From NCBI RefSeq assembly GCF_000807675.2, contig NZ_CP019962.1:682001-746000 (forward strand): 64,000 bases of DNA. The letters are read 5' to 3'. The first letter of the stretch is position 1, and each line of letters begins with the position of its first letter. A program made the translations under genes and the position numbers. Source of the stretch: Eubacterium limosum. Its GTDB lineage: Bacteria; Bacillota; Clostridia; Eubacteriales; Eubacteriaceae. The notes under the pieces were generated by a model. That model saw only the letters and a list, made by a program, of their open reading frames with translations, was not told the DNA's origin and searched no databases. Shown here piece by piece: positions 21,155 to 29,866 of this stretch.

Positions 21155-21719
21155 AATTAAGCGCCGCGTATATCCCCATGCCAATGACCCCGCACCCCAG
21201 CATGACGTAGATGGGATTGAGCTTGAATTTCCGGAGGATAAAAAGGCTGACGGCAAAAAGGACCACCGCCACAAAATCAATATTGTCTGCTGCAAACTGC
21301 ACCAGGCCGTTTTTAAAAAAGGCCACGATGACAATGGAGAGGCCGGCCGAGGCGATGAGGGCCACCACAGCGGGACGGAGGCCTGAGAGCACGCCTTTGA
21401 TGGTGTTTAAATTGCGGAAGCGGTAGTATACCGCGGCCAGGATCAATACGATGATACAGGAAGGTGTGACGCAGCCAACAGTGGCGACGACAGCGCCGCC
21501 GATCCCGGCTATTTTGATACCCACAAAAGTAGCGGCATTGATGGCGATGGGGCCTGGCGTCATCTGGGAAATGGTGATGATGTCAATGAACTGGGTCATG
21601 TCCATCCAGCCGTGGAGGTTAACAACCTGCTCCTGAATGAGCGGCAGCGCCGCGTATCCCCCGCCGATGCTGAAGAGCCCAATCTGGAAAAAGCTGATGA
21701 ATAACTGAAGATAAGTCAT
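21144..21719 (-). CDS. chrA: Chromate transporter half-subunit (CHR family)
   Basis: A 191-residue integral membrane protein with the CHR motifs FSIGGGYAALPLIQEQVV and QMTPGPIAINAATFVG, matching one half of ChrA. Short-chain CHR proteins are encoded in pairs that together equal a full-length transporter; the partner starts 9 bp upstream. The family exports chromate or sulfate-like anions, but the true substrate in anaerobes is unproven. Confidence 0.9.
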   Translation of the reverse strand: MTYLQLFISFFQIGLFSIGGGYAALPLIQEQVVNLHGWMDMTQFIDIITISQMTPGPIAINAATFVGIKIAGIGGAVVATVGCVTPSCIIVLILAAVYYRFRNLNTIKGVLSGLRPAVVALIASAGLSIVIVAFFKNGLVQFAADNIDFVAVVLFAVSLFILRKFKLNPIYVMLGCGVIGMGIYAALNFMA

Positions 21720-21728
21720 GGCCGCCTC

Positions 21729-22295
21729 CTATAAAAGATTTTTTCCGGTGCGCTTGGCCGTAAAGGTCACAAGAGCGCCAATCAGGCCGCAGATCAGAAT
21801 AAGGATAATCACGTTCATTTTCACAAAAGCGCTGAGGATAAAAACCACAAACATCATGATGACCGGAAGCGCCTTGCGGGCTTTGAAAACATCTCCGCCC
21901 ATGTCGATGACGACATCCACAATGACAGCGGATACCCCGGCCTGCATGGCTTTAAGCAGAAATCCCACGTAGAGGTTGTCGCGGAAGGCTGTGTAAAACA
22001 GTGAGATGATGGACAAGATAATCAGCGGAGGCAGTACGGTCCCGATAATGGCCACAAAAGCGCCGGTAACACCTGCGACTCGGTAGCCGACCAGAATAGA
22101 GGCATTAACGGCCATGGCACCGGGAGAAGACTGGGCGATGGCTGTGAGATCCAGCATTTCCTGTTCCTCGATCCACCCCAGCTCTTTGACGAATTTTTTG
22201 CGCATGAGCGGCACAATAACATAGCCTCCGCCAAAAGTAAACATGCTCAGGCTGAAGGTTGAGATAAACAATTTAAAAAGTTTCTTGGCATCCAT
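21729..22295 (-). CDS. chrA: Chromate transporter half-subunit (CHR family), first of pair
   Basis: A 188-residue membrane protein with MFTFGGGYVIVPLMRKKFV and AIAQSSPGAMAVNASILVGYR. It forms a two-gene leftward operon with the next half-subunit. The N- and C-halves of ChrA have opposite topology in the membrane, which fits two different paralogs side by side. Confidence 0.9.
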   Translation of the reverse strand: MDAKKLFKLFISTFSLSMFTFGGGYVIVPLMRKKFVKELGWIEEQEMLDLTAIAQSSPGAMAVNASILVGYRVAGVTGAFVAIIGTVLPPLIILSIISLFYTAFRDNLYVGFLLKAMQAGVSAVIVDVVIDMGGDVFKARKALPVIMMFVVFILSAFVKMNVIILILICGLIGALVTFTAKRTGKNLL

Positions 22296-22373
22296 ATAAA
22301 AATCCTTTGTGTGAGATTTGATGATTCTATTGTACTTTAGTGGAATGCGTTTGGCAAATAGTATTATATAATT

Positions 22374-22401
22374 AAAAAGATAGGCAAAAGCCTATCTTTT
22401 T
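22374..22401. terminator. Bidirectional terminator
   Basis: A 12-bp perfect stem AAAAAGATAGGC / GCCTATCTTTTT with loop AAAA. It has T-runs on both strands. The right arm contains the stop codon of the leftward TiaS-like gene. Confidence 0.88.
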
Positions 22402-23285
22402 TCGATGCTGCACCGATAGCCTTCCCTTGTCCATCGCCGGTAAAGACAGTTACAGCAGGTTTTATCCAGATCGTCCAGACACTCTTCCTCATCATTGTCG
22501 CGCTTGAAAAAAGAGCAGCCCAGTTCCCAGGCGCCTGTTTTTTTATCCCCGGTATAGAGATCGGATTTTTTACAGAGCTCAAAGCCATCCGCTTCGTTTC
22601 TTTTCGCCACAGCCACCAGCCGGTGGTCGAGCAGAACGATTTTGGCATAGTCTTCAATGTAAACCGGGGTGTCCGGCGGAAGCACAGCGCCTGAGCGCTC
22701 GATGATGTGCGATACGCCAAGGCGGTTCTTCATTTCAGCGGCACTCAGGGTGGTCTGGCATGTGCCAATGCCGGATTTCCCCCGGATACTGCCATCGTTT
22801 CCGCTCAGCCTCAGCCCTGCGCCGGCCAGGGCGCCGATGACGCCGATACCTGTGCCGCCAAATTCCTCAAGGCGCGTACCACCGACGCTGCGAGCGAGAT
22901 CATAGGCTTCCTCCTTTTTGATGACGCTGCGCTGTGCCTTTTTTCCAAAGGCCAGCAGTTTTTCCGGAAATTTCAGCTGATCCAGACGGCAGAGACAGAG
23001 GCCTGGGTCAGCTGTTTCAGCTTTTTCTGCCATGATAATGTCTGCTGCTTTCTCCCAGAGCCTGCTGAGCTGATCTTCGGAGATGCTGCCCGAAAAGCAC
23101 ATGGAGCTGTTGTGGGAGGTGTAGACAATTGCATCGTCCAGAAGCAGCTGGTGCCGTGTGATGCCGTAATCAATGACACTGCCGAGGGATTCGGCCTCTT
23201 TTTTGATATGCTCGGCTATTTTTCCTGTACTGGTTTTTTTAGTCAGGTCATCGGTGTCATCGACACAGAGGGAATATCTAATCAT
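22392..23285 (-). CDS. TiaS-like protein (tRNA-Ile2 agmatinylcytidine synthetase-like domain)
   Basis: The 297-residue protein starts MIRYSLCVDDTDD, then STGKIAEHIKKEAE and YGITRHQLL, a pattern seen at the N-terminus of archaeal TiaS. The middle has a Gly-rich EFGGTGIGVIGALAGAGLRLSG. The C-terminus carries a cysteine cluster (CLDD, TCCNC and a final C), possibly metal binding. Bacteria use TilS instead of TiaS, so this is probably a different activity. It is the last gene of the ABC importer operon. The family link is a resemblance only. Confidence 0.55.
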   Translation of the reverse strand: MIRYSLCVDDTDDLTKKTSTGKIAEHIKKEAESLGSVIDYGITRHQLLLDDAIVYTSHNSSMCFSGSISEDQLSRLWEKAADIIMAEKAETADPGLCLCRLDQLKFPEKLLAFGKKAQRSVIKKEEAYDLARSVGGTRLEEFGGTGIGVIGALAGAGLRLSGNDGSIRGKSGIGTCQTTLSAAEMKNRLGVSHIIERSGAVLPPDTPVYIEDYAKIVLLDHRLVAVAKRNEADGFELCKKSDLYTGDKKTGAWELGCSFFKRDNDEEECLDDLDKTCCNCLYRRWTREGYRCSIEKR

Positions 23286-23296
23286 TTTTAAGCTCC

Positions 23297-24400
23297 TTAT
23301 TTTCCTGAATTTTTGCCGCCCTGGCGAATATCTTTTCCGGAGAGTATTTTATCCCAGAGGGCGTCGTCTACCTGGATACCGGCAACATTCTGGTAAAAAT
23401 CTGTCACCTCTGCGCGGAGGTCGATGTCGCCGTAAACTTCCGGATAAACAGTGGTCCCAAGCCAGAGCATGCCAAAGAAGGTTTCACAGCTTCCCTGATG
23501 ACCCCAGCGGGTAAAGCCAATGGGGATATTATAGACCTGGTTTTCACGTACTGCCCGAAGACCCTGAAATTTTTCATTGGTCTTGAAATATTCCGCTGTG
23601 CTGGCGTCGTTACAGATCACCACATCCGGGTCCCATACAAAAATCTGCTCAATGCTGGCATAATAGTCATCCCCCTCAGATTTGAGCTCTGAGCCGACAG
23701 ATACATCGGTACAGCCCACGGTCTTTATCCAGTCACTTCCGAGAGAGTTTTCACCATCTGTCCGCACAGCCTCTGTGATGGAATGATATACTTTTACCCG
23801 TTCACTCTCAGGAATTCTGGCGCTCCGATCTTCACACAGAGTGATGACTTTCTCATATTCCTGACAGAGAGTCTCCATGTTTTGCGCAACCCTTCCCCCC
23901 ATGACTGAAGCGATCAGCCGCAGGGCTTCTATCTGTTCAGCCATATTGTCATAGCTCACCACCACATAGGGAATTCCCAGCTTATCCAGCTTTTGCGCCT
24001 CAGCCTCGCTCTGGTAGATTTCCCGCTTGATTAAAACCACATCCGGCTTGAGTTCCATCAACGCTTCAGCGTTAATGACCCCGCTGCTGGTGACTGTGAC
24101 GGCATTTTCAATTTCAGGATAAATTTCTTTGAGCAGTACATTGCGCTTCGTACCGGCAGGACAGCTGACAACCTGCTCACCGCCCTGACTCATGACAATG
24201 GCCTCTGTCATAAAAGCGTCGAGAACCGCGGCCTTCTTTATTTCGGTCGGAATTTCTACCTGGCGGCCAGCGCTGTCGGTAATGGTGTGTGTCGGAGTGT
24301 TATCTGAGGCGGTGCTGCCAGACTGGGAACACCCGCTCAAAAGCATTGTGATAAACAGCAGAGCCAGCGTAATGCTGACATATCCTTTAATCTTTTTCAT
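23297..24400 (-). CDS. ABC transporter substrate-binding lipoprotein (metal-chelate/corrinoid type)
   Basis: A class III binding protein of the BtuF/FhuD/FepB family, 367 residues. A signal peptide ends in the lipobox LLSGC (cysteine near residue 24). The two lobes are joined by a long helix, with the conserved motif LMELKPDVVLIK. It would capture a metal chelate, heme or corrinoid outside the membrane and pass it to the permease encoded upstream. The start has AAAGGAG seven bases before. Whether the ligand is iron- or cobalt-based cannot be decided. Confidence 0.9.
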   Translation of the reverse strand: MKKIKGYVSITLALLFITMLLSGCSQSGSTASDNTPTHTITDSAGRQVEIPTEIKKAAVLDAFMTEAIVMSQGGEQVVSCPAGTKRNVLLKEIYPEIENAVTVTSSGVINAEALMELKPDVVLIKREIYQSEAEAQKLDKLGIPYVVVSYDNMAEQIEALRLIASVMGGRVAQNMETLCQEYEKVITLCEDRSARIPESERVKVYHSITEAVRTDGENSLGSDWIKTVGCTDVSVGSELKSEGDDYYASIEQIFVWDPDVVICNDASTAEYFKTNEKFQGLRAVRENQVYNIPIGFTRWGHQGSCETFFGMLWLGTTVYPEVYGDIDLRAEVTDFYQNVAGIQVDDALWDKILSGKDIRQGGKNSGK

Positions 24401-24412
24401 TTTTCAACTCCT

Positions 24413-25216
24413 TTATTTTAAAGTACCTACAGGCATTACCTGCTTTGTATCTCCGGAATCCAGAATTCGTGCTTCGATATGATAAACTTGCCCCAGATTT
24501 GCAGATGTCAGGGTTTTGGCAGGCGGCCCTGTTTCAACAAGTTTTCCGTCGCACATCAGACCTACACGGACAGGGATTCCGCGGTTTTCGAGGTAAAAGG
24601 CCTGGTTGGGCGAGTGGGTTGCCATGAAAATGGTCTGCCTGCCATCCTTAACCAGTGAGGCGATGGTTTCTAAAAATAAAAGCTCATTGTAGTAGTCCAG
24701 GTGGGCGGTGGGCTCATCCATGAGAATGAGCGGGGCTTCCTGGGCCAGGGAACGGGCAAGCATGACCATCTGAAGCTCTCCGCCGCTGAGCTGGGTATAC
24801 GGCCTGTCGGAAAGGTGAGTGATGCCGATTTTGTCAAGGAGGTTTTTGACAATGACTTTATCCTCCTGAGTGGGAGCGCCAAAGCGGCTCATATAGGCGG
24901 TTCTTCCCATGAGCACGACCTGGAGCACCTTGTAAGGGAAGGAATGCTCGTGGCTCTGGGGCAGGTAAGCCATCTTCTTTGCCAGCTCGGCGGGCTTGTA
25001 GGCATCGACACTTTTATCAGAAATTTTAATCGCGCCTTTTTTGAGAGGCTGAATGCCCAGGATGCAGTCCAGAAGAGTACTTTTTCCACAGCCGTTTCGT
25101 CCCATCAGGCAGAAGATTTCACCGGGTCGGGTTTCAAGTGTAATATCTTGAAAAATAAGCTGCTCGCCGTAGGCAAAAGCAGCGTCTGTAATTTTTAACA
25201 CACTCACATCTGCCAC
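24413..25216 (-). CDS. ABC transporter ATP-binding protein (FecE/BtuD type)
   Basis: A 267-residue ATPase with Walker A GRNGCGKST, Q-loop LPQS, signature LSGGELQMVMLARSLAQE and Walker B LILMDEPTAHLD. It energises the neighbouring FecCD permease. The listed GTG start overlaps the permease end by 13 bp. An internal GTG nine bases later is an alternative, since the Shine-Dalgarno is weak for either. Confidence 0.93.
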   Translation of the reverse strand: MADVSVLKITDAAFAYGEQLIFQDITLETRPGEIFCLMGRNGCGKSTLLDCILGIQPLKKGAIKISDKSVDAYKPAELAKKMAYLPQSHEHSFPYKVLQVVLMGRTAYMSRFGAPTQEDKVIVKNLLDKIGITHLSDRPYTQLSGGELQMVMLARSLAQEAPLILMDEPTAHLDYYNELLFLETIASLVKDGRQTIFMATHSPNQAFYLENRGIPVRVGLMCDGKLVETGPPAKTLTSANLGQVYHIEARILDSGDTKQVMPVGTLK

Positions 25217-26247
25217 CCCCCGCCTTTTGTTTTCTTAAGCAGAAAGACAAAAAAGGGCGCGCCCACAAGCGCTGTCAGAACGCCCAGAGGAATTTCGGAG
25301 GTGGTGACACTCCGGCTGATGGTGTCAATGGTGACCATGAACACAGCGCCCAGACTCATGGAAACTGGCAGAAGCTTACGGGTATCATTGCCGATGAGCA
25401 TCCGGCCAATATGCGGGATAATGAGCCCGACCCAGCCGATAATACCGGAAATGCACACTGCGCCAGCTGTTGCCAGCGTCGCGCAGGCAATGATCATGCG
25501 CTTGCTGAATACGACATTGACGCCCATGGTGCGGGCTTCCTTTTCCCCCATGGAGATCACGTTGATTTGCCAGCTGAAAAAGGCCAACCCGACAATTCCC
25601 GCCAGAATGACCAGAACAGCCCAGAAATCCTTATAGCTGACGGAGGCCACACTTCCCATGAGCCAATAAACAATGGCGGGAAGCTCGCTGTTGACATCGG
25701 CAATGGATTTAAGCAGGGTCAGCAGAGCGCTGAAAACCGAGGAGACAATCGTGCCGCCGAGAATGAGCATAATGGTGGGAACCGCTTTATAGATTTTAGC
25801 GATCATGTAGCTGAAAATAACGGCTAAAACGCCGAAAGCAAAGGCAAAGCCGTAGGTGGCAAGGCTTGTGCCAAAGAGAAGAATGGCAAGACCTGCTCCG
25901 AAGCCGGCGCCGGAATTAACACCCAGAAAGCCTGAGTCGACGAGTGGATTGCGGAAAACCCCCTGAAAAGCAGTACCGCTGGCGGATAGTCCCGCGCCCA
26001 CAAAGGCAGCGGCGATGGCCCTCGGCAGTCTCAACTGCAGTACAACGGTCAATGTTTGTGGTGAGATGCCAGCCCCGCCGGCAAAGGGGCTGGCAAGGCT
26101 TCTGAAAACCTCAGAAACCGACACGCTGTAACGGCCGATAAACAGCGCGGTAAAAATAAAAGCCAGAGGAATCACCAAGAGCAGAAGAATAAAGATGACT
26201 TTTTTTATAAAATGCCGATGATCCTGTAATGCCGTCTCAGTTTTCAT
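25204..26247 (-). CDS. ABC transporter permease (FecCD/BtuC family)
   Basis: A 347-residue polytopic permease, about ten transmembrane helices, with RLPRAIAAAFVGAGLSASG near residue 75 and GIIGWVGLIIPHIGRMLIG near residue 275, hallmarks of iron-siderophore and B12 importers. It overlaps the preceding oxidoreductase gene by 11 bp and the ATPase by 13 bp, so the importer and the redox genes are tightly co-translated. Confidence 0.93.
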   Translation of the reverse strand: MKTETALQDHRHFIKKVIFILLLLVIPLAFIFTALFIGRYSVSVSEVFRSLASPFAGGAGISPQTLTVVLQLRLPRAIAAAFVGAGLSASGTAFQGVFRNPLVDSGFLGVNSGAGFGAGLAILLFGTSLATYGFAFAFGVLAVIFSYMIAKIYKAVPTIMLILGGTIVSSVFSALLTLLKSIADVNSELPAIVYWLMGSVASVSYKDFWAVLVILAGIVGLAFFSWQINVISMGEKEARTMGVNVVFSKRMIIACATLATAGAVCISGIIGWVGLIIPHIGRMLIGNDTRKLLPVSMSLGAVFMVTIDTISRSVTTSEIPLGVLTALVGAPFFVFLLKKTKGGGWQM

Positions 26248-27634
26248 GTGCTTCTCCTGTTGTGATAATGTCTGCTCCGCTGTTCAGGATATTTTCGCAG
26301 ATAATGGTGCCTGGCGCAACAGACGATGTCAGTGTGATTTTCTGTATTTTTTTCATCGCTTTCAGAAGTGATCTTTGAAGAAGGGGGACGCTGCTTTTGA
26401 CTGGAACCATCCCGCCAGCGGTGGTTTTGACCGTGGTGGTGAGCATCCGCCTGGGGGCCGTCCACTCCTCCCGGCCATAATGTAGGCCGCGCCTGCACCT
26501 GTATCCGGTAATTTCCGGTGGGTCGCAGGCAGTGTCGAAGCTCAGGATACAGCCTTTTGGGCACAGAACACAGAGGCGTTCATTTTCCTTCAGGCTGTTC
26601 AGGACTTCACAGGTCGGTTCCTTTTCAAGGTAGGCGTCTGGAAGCTTTTCACCCGATGCGGCTGGCTTTCCGGCGAGGAAGGATGCAGCAGACTCGCCGG
26701 CCTGTTTTCCAGCCATACTTACTTTGTCCACAAGATCGTGGACGCCGGTCACATTGCCGCAGGCAAAAAGTCCCGGCACACTGGTTTGCCCGTTGCTATA
26801 GACGTTAATGCCGCCGTTTCTGTCAAGGCGGACAAAATCCGGATCTATTATATCCGTTTCGGGGATCAGCCCGGCAGCCACCAGCAGGGTATCGCAGGGA
26901 ATATAGATTTTTTTGGAAAGCTCGGGCTGTCCGTCTGACAGAACCGGGGCAATACTCACGCCCTTCAGGCGTTTATAACCATGAACAGAAACGACCGTAA
27001 AGCCAAAGCGGATGGGAAGGTTAAAGTCCCGGATACATTGCAGATGGTTGCGGGCCAGCCCTGTGGCTCTTTCTCCAAGCACCAGGCTGACTCTGGCGCC
27101 CTCCAGTGTCAGCCGCCTGGCCATAATGAGACCAATATCACCAGAGCCGAGGATCACCGCGTTTTTTCCCGGAAGCAGGTTCTGGATATTCATCATATAC
27201 TGGGCTGTACCGGCAGTATATATGCCGGTAGGACGGCTTCCGGGGATACGCAGCTGCCCAAGGGTTCTCTCGCGGCAGCCCATGGCCAGAATAACCGTGT
27301 CCGCGGTCAGACGGGCAGGCCCATCCGCTTTGCTGAGATACTTGACACTGAAAGCCCCGTATTTTCCGGAGAGCTCTAAAACCGACGCGCTTGTTTTCAC
27401 TGTGACCGGCGTGTTTTTTAACTGGTTTTTAAAGTGAGCGGCATATTCTGGACCGGTGAGCGATTTTTTCAGATAGAGCGTGCCAAAACCATCGTGAACG
27501 CACTGGCGCAGAATACCGCCGACAGCAGGGTCACGCTCCAAAAGTACGATTTTTTCCACGCCCCTTTGGGATGCGGAAAGAGCGGCGGCCATACCGGCAG
27601 CGCCGCCGCCAATGATTGCGCAGTCATAATGCAT
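26237..27634 (-). CDS. FAD/NAD oxidoreductase fused to a DUF1667 domain
   Basis: Residues 1 to about 330 form a pyridine-nucleotide-disulfide-type oxidoreductase (GGGAAGMAAALSASQRG; CRERTLGQLRIPGSRPTGIY; ACGNVTGVHDLVDKVSMAG). The last 120 residues are a DUF1667 domain with LCVLCPKGC, a downstream CRRG, and RRMLTTTVKT. In the second copy of this module (44560-46198) the two parts are separate genes. Related proteins accompany GlpA-like dehydrogenases and are thought to pass electrons from a polyol-phosphate or similar donor; that role is inferred. Confidence 0.87.
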   Translation of the reverse strand: MHYDCAIIGGGAAGMAAALSASQRGVEKIVLLERDPAVGGILRQCVHDGFGTLYLKKSLTGPEYAAHFKNQLKNTPVTVKTSASVLELSGKYGAFSVKYLSKADGPARLTADTVILAMGCRERTLGQLRIPGSRPTGIYTAGTAQYMMNIQNLLPGKNAVILGSGDIGLIMARRLTLEGARVSLVLGERATGLARNHLQCIRDFNLPIRFGFTVVSVHGYKRLKGVSIAPVLSDGQPELSKKIYIPCDTLLVAAGLIPETDIIDPDFVRLDRNGGINVYSNGQTSVPGLFACGNVTGVHDLVDKVSMAGKQAGESAASFLAGKPAASGEKLPDAYLEKEPTCEVLNSLKENERLCVLCPKGCILSFDTACDPPEITGYRCRRGLHYGREEWTAPRRMLTTTVKTTAGGMVPVKSSVPLLQRSLLKAMKKIQKITLTSSVAPGTIICENILNSGADIITTGEAHEN

Positions 27635-27635
27635 T

Positions 27636-29075
27636 TTATTTCACCCTCCCTTTGACAAACGGGCTGCCCGGCGCTTCTTTCATAATCTTTTCAGGCGGTA
27701 CCGACCATTCTCTCGACAGTATTTCAAGAATCCGCGGTGTGCAGAAGCTTCCCTGACACCTTCCCATGGTGGTGCGGAGCCGTTTTTTAAGCCCGTTCAT
27801 GTTTTTGGGCGGCAGCGGCTCACGGAGCACCCGGAGGATATCCCCCTCTGTAATCCCCTCGCAGCGGCAGACCAGATTGCCGTAACGGTGGTCCTGTTCA
27901 TACCATTTTTTCTGTATGCTTTCAGTCTGTTTTAAAAAGGGTTTGGGGAGATGCAGCACCGGACAGTAATCTGGATTGGGAGCAGTGCTCAGCCCGTCTT
28001 CGATGAGCAGGTCGAGAATCATCTGACAGAGATACGGGGCGGCAGTCATTCCCGGGTTTTTAATGCCGAGAGCGCTGACCATCCGGGGGACTGAACGACG
28101 GATGACAAAGTCCTTTTCTTCCTTGACAACGTTTTTGATATTTGCGCGCACACCGGCAAAGGAGGTGATGACCTTTCCCATATCCAGCTCAGGCAGTATC
28201 TTTTTTGCTGTTTTTTCAATGTGATGAATTCCCCAGTCAGTGGTTTCGACATTTTTATAGTCCGGTACATCCTGCGAGGTAGGGCCAGCGATGATATTTC
28301 CCTCGATGGAGGGCGCAAGCAGACAGCCCTTTTCATCGGTCTCCTGAGCCTGGTAGAGTACATGGCGGATGCCGTTTTTTCCCTGACGGTCAAAGACTAA
28401 AAACTGTCCGCAGCGCGGCTTAATGATTAAATCCTGAGGTCTTACGCCGCTTTCGACAGCCATGGCCATTCCCCCCGCGGTGTTGACCACATAACGGGCG
28501 TTCAATGAGCGCTGGCCTGTTACCACCTCAAAGTGGTTTTCGTGCTCAATAATTTCCTGTACTTCTTCATCAAATGCAAAGTGAACCCCGTTTTTTTCAG
28601 CCGACTGAGCCGTTCTCAGCAGAAGGGAAAAAAGCTCAATAATCCCTGTGGTCCTGGCATAAAGGGACATGGTTACCCGGTCAGAAAGCCCCGGCTCCAG
28701 CGCGCGGCTTTCACTGCCAGACAGAATCGCCATATCAGGCACATTATTTTTCAAGCCCTTTTTGTATTTTTCACGGATCATCTCTTCCCCTTCTCTGTGA
28801 AAGGCGACGAAAAGTGATCCTGGATAGGCGATTTCGACGCCGAGCTCTTTGCAGATCTGGGGATACATGGCATTTCCACGCACACAGGATATTCCCTTCA
28901 GGCTGCCACCTCTGGGATGAAAGCCAGCGGCCAAAACAGCGCTGTTAGCTTTGGAGGCCCCTTCTCCCAGATCGGCGCCCTTTTCAAGGACAAGCGTATC
29001 CAGGTTGAAACGGCTTAAAAGCCGGGCGGTGGTAACCCCGAGGATACCACCGCCGATAATAATTACATCCAGCAT
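27636..29075 (-). CDS. GlpA-like FAD-dependent dehydrogenase with BFD-like [2Fe-2S] domain
   Basis: A 479-residue DAO-fold flavoprotein. The FAD motif is GGGILGVTTARLLSRF. The C-terminal BFD-like domain has VCRCEGITEGDI and MGRCQGSFCTPRILEIL, four cysteines for a [2Fe-2S] cluster. The family includes anaerobic glycerol-3-phosphate dehydrogenase subunit A, but the substrate here is unknown. Its ATG overlaps the stop of the preceding gene (TAATG) and no Shine-Dalgarno is visible, so translation is coupled. It has a paralog at 46209-47672. Confidence 0.88.
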   Translation of the reverse strand: MLDVIIIGGGILGVTTARLLSRFNLDTLVLEKGADLGEGASKANSAVLAAGFHPRGGSLKGISCVRGNAMYPQICKELGVEIAYPGSLFVAFHREGEEMIREKYKKGLKNNVPDMAILSGSESRALEPGLSDRVTMSLYARTTGIIELFSLLLRTAQSAEKNGVHFAFDEEVQEIIEHENHFEVVTGQRSLNARYVVNTAGGMAMAVESGVRPQDLIIKPRCGQFLVFDRQGKNGIRHVLYQAQETDEKGCLLAPSIEGNIIAGPTSQDVPDYKNVETTDWGIHHIEKTAKKILPELDMGKVITSFAGVRANIKNVVKEEKDFVIRRSVPRMVSALGIKNPGMTAAPYLCQMILDLLIEDGLSTAPNPDYCPVLHLPKPFLKQTESIQKKWYEQDHRYGNLVCRCEGITEGDILRVLREPLPPKNMNGLKKRLRTTMGRCQGSFCTPRILEILSREWSVPPEKIMKEAPGSPFVKGRVK

Positions 29076-29722
29076 TATTTTTTCTTTTTAACGAACACGA
29101 CAACAACGATCGCAATGATAACCACTGCGGCGACACCTAAAAGAATGTAAAGGGTGGTATTATTTGAGGCTGGCTTTTCAGCAGCTGTGTTTTCAGCGGT
29201 TGTTTTTTCCTCGCTGGCCGCTGTAGGGGCTGTACCGGCAGTTTTGAAGCTCAGTGTCTTTTCTTCTCCCAGGGCTGCGCCGCTTTTTGCTGTTAAGGTT
29301 CCGGCTATTTTAACCTGATATTCCGTTCCAGGTTCAAGAGGGCTTGAAGGCGTGATGGTTATAAAGTTTCTGAGATCAGGCTCAACCTGGTCATCTGCCA
29401 TGGTTACTTCAGCCGCAACAGGTGCACCGTTCTTATAAAGTACAATGGCTGCCATATTCCCGTCTTTGACTTCAGCGTTGACAACATTTTTGCTGAATTC
29501 GAGTTTGATGGGGTCACTGACAGAAGCTGAGGTCTCACCATCTGCCGGGGTAGAGGAGACAACCGTCAGGGGTTCATCGCTTCCGCCCCCGTTTCCCCCG
29601 CCGCTGCCATTACCGCCGCCACCACCGCCGCCATTGCCACCGGCAGCGAGCGCGGTATTTCCAAAGCTGAGGGCCAACAGCAGCGCAACGAGAATACTTG
29701 CCAATTTAAATTTTCTTTTCAT
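29075..29722 (-). CDS. Secreted Gly-rich, Ig-like protein with C-terminal membrane anchor
   Basis: 215 residues: signal peptide (about 1-26, ending ALA), a Gly/Asn/Ser low-complexity linker (27-48), one bacterial Ig-like domain of the Big_5/SbsA type (about 52-160), a Thr/Ala/Glu-rich spacer, a transmembrane helix (about 190-210) and a KKKK stop-transfer tail. It would be displayed outside the cell. It is the first gene of the ABC importer/GlpA-like operon, so it may help capture the imported ligand. No functional homolog recognised. Confidence 0.82.
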   Translation of the reverse strand: MKRKFKLASILVALLLALSFGNTALAAGGNGGGGGGGNGSGGGNGGGSDEPLTVVSSTPADGETSASVSDPIKLEFSKNVVNAEVKDGNMAAIVLYKNGAPVAAEVTMADDQVEPDLRNFITITPSSPLEPGTEYQVKIAGTLTAKSGAALGEEKTLSFKTAGTAPTAASEEKTTAENTAAEKPASNNTTLYILLGVAAVVIIAIVVVVFVKKKK

Positions 29723-29757
29723 TTTCTACAAATCCTCCATTTTTGATTATGAGTTTG

Positions 29758-29786
29758 ATATTATCGCAATTCAGCGTCTTTGTAAA
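29758..29786 (-). promoter_or_regulatory. Promoter of the importer/oxidoreductase operon
   Basis: Leftward TTTACA (complement of 29781-29786), 17-bp spacer, TAATAT (complement of 29758-29763). An imperfect dyad GATTAT-N9-ATTATC (29744-29764) overlaps the -10. It loosely recalls a Fur-type site, but the spacing differs from the classic 19-bp box. Confidence 0.65.
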
Positions 29787-29830
29787 GGTCTAACAACCAA
29801 AAGATTGTTTTTTTAAAAATACCAGGCTAA

Positions 29831-29857
29831 TAAAAAAACACTCCTGAAACAGAAGTG
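29831..29857 (-). terminator. Terminator of the radical SAM gene
   Basis: Leftward CACTTCTG, loop TTT, CAGGAGTG, then seven T (complement of 29832-29838). Confidence 0.8.
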
Positions 29858-29866
29858 CTTTTAATG

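Noticed and set aside
29723-29866. Cobalamin riboswitch or clear Fur box before the importer operon
   Set aside because: The leader is too short for a B12 riboswitch and lacks a B12-box. The dyad near the -10 does not fit the 19-bp Fur site well.
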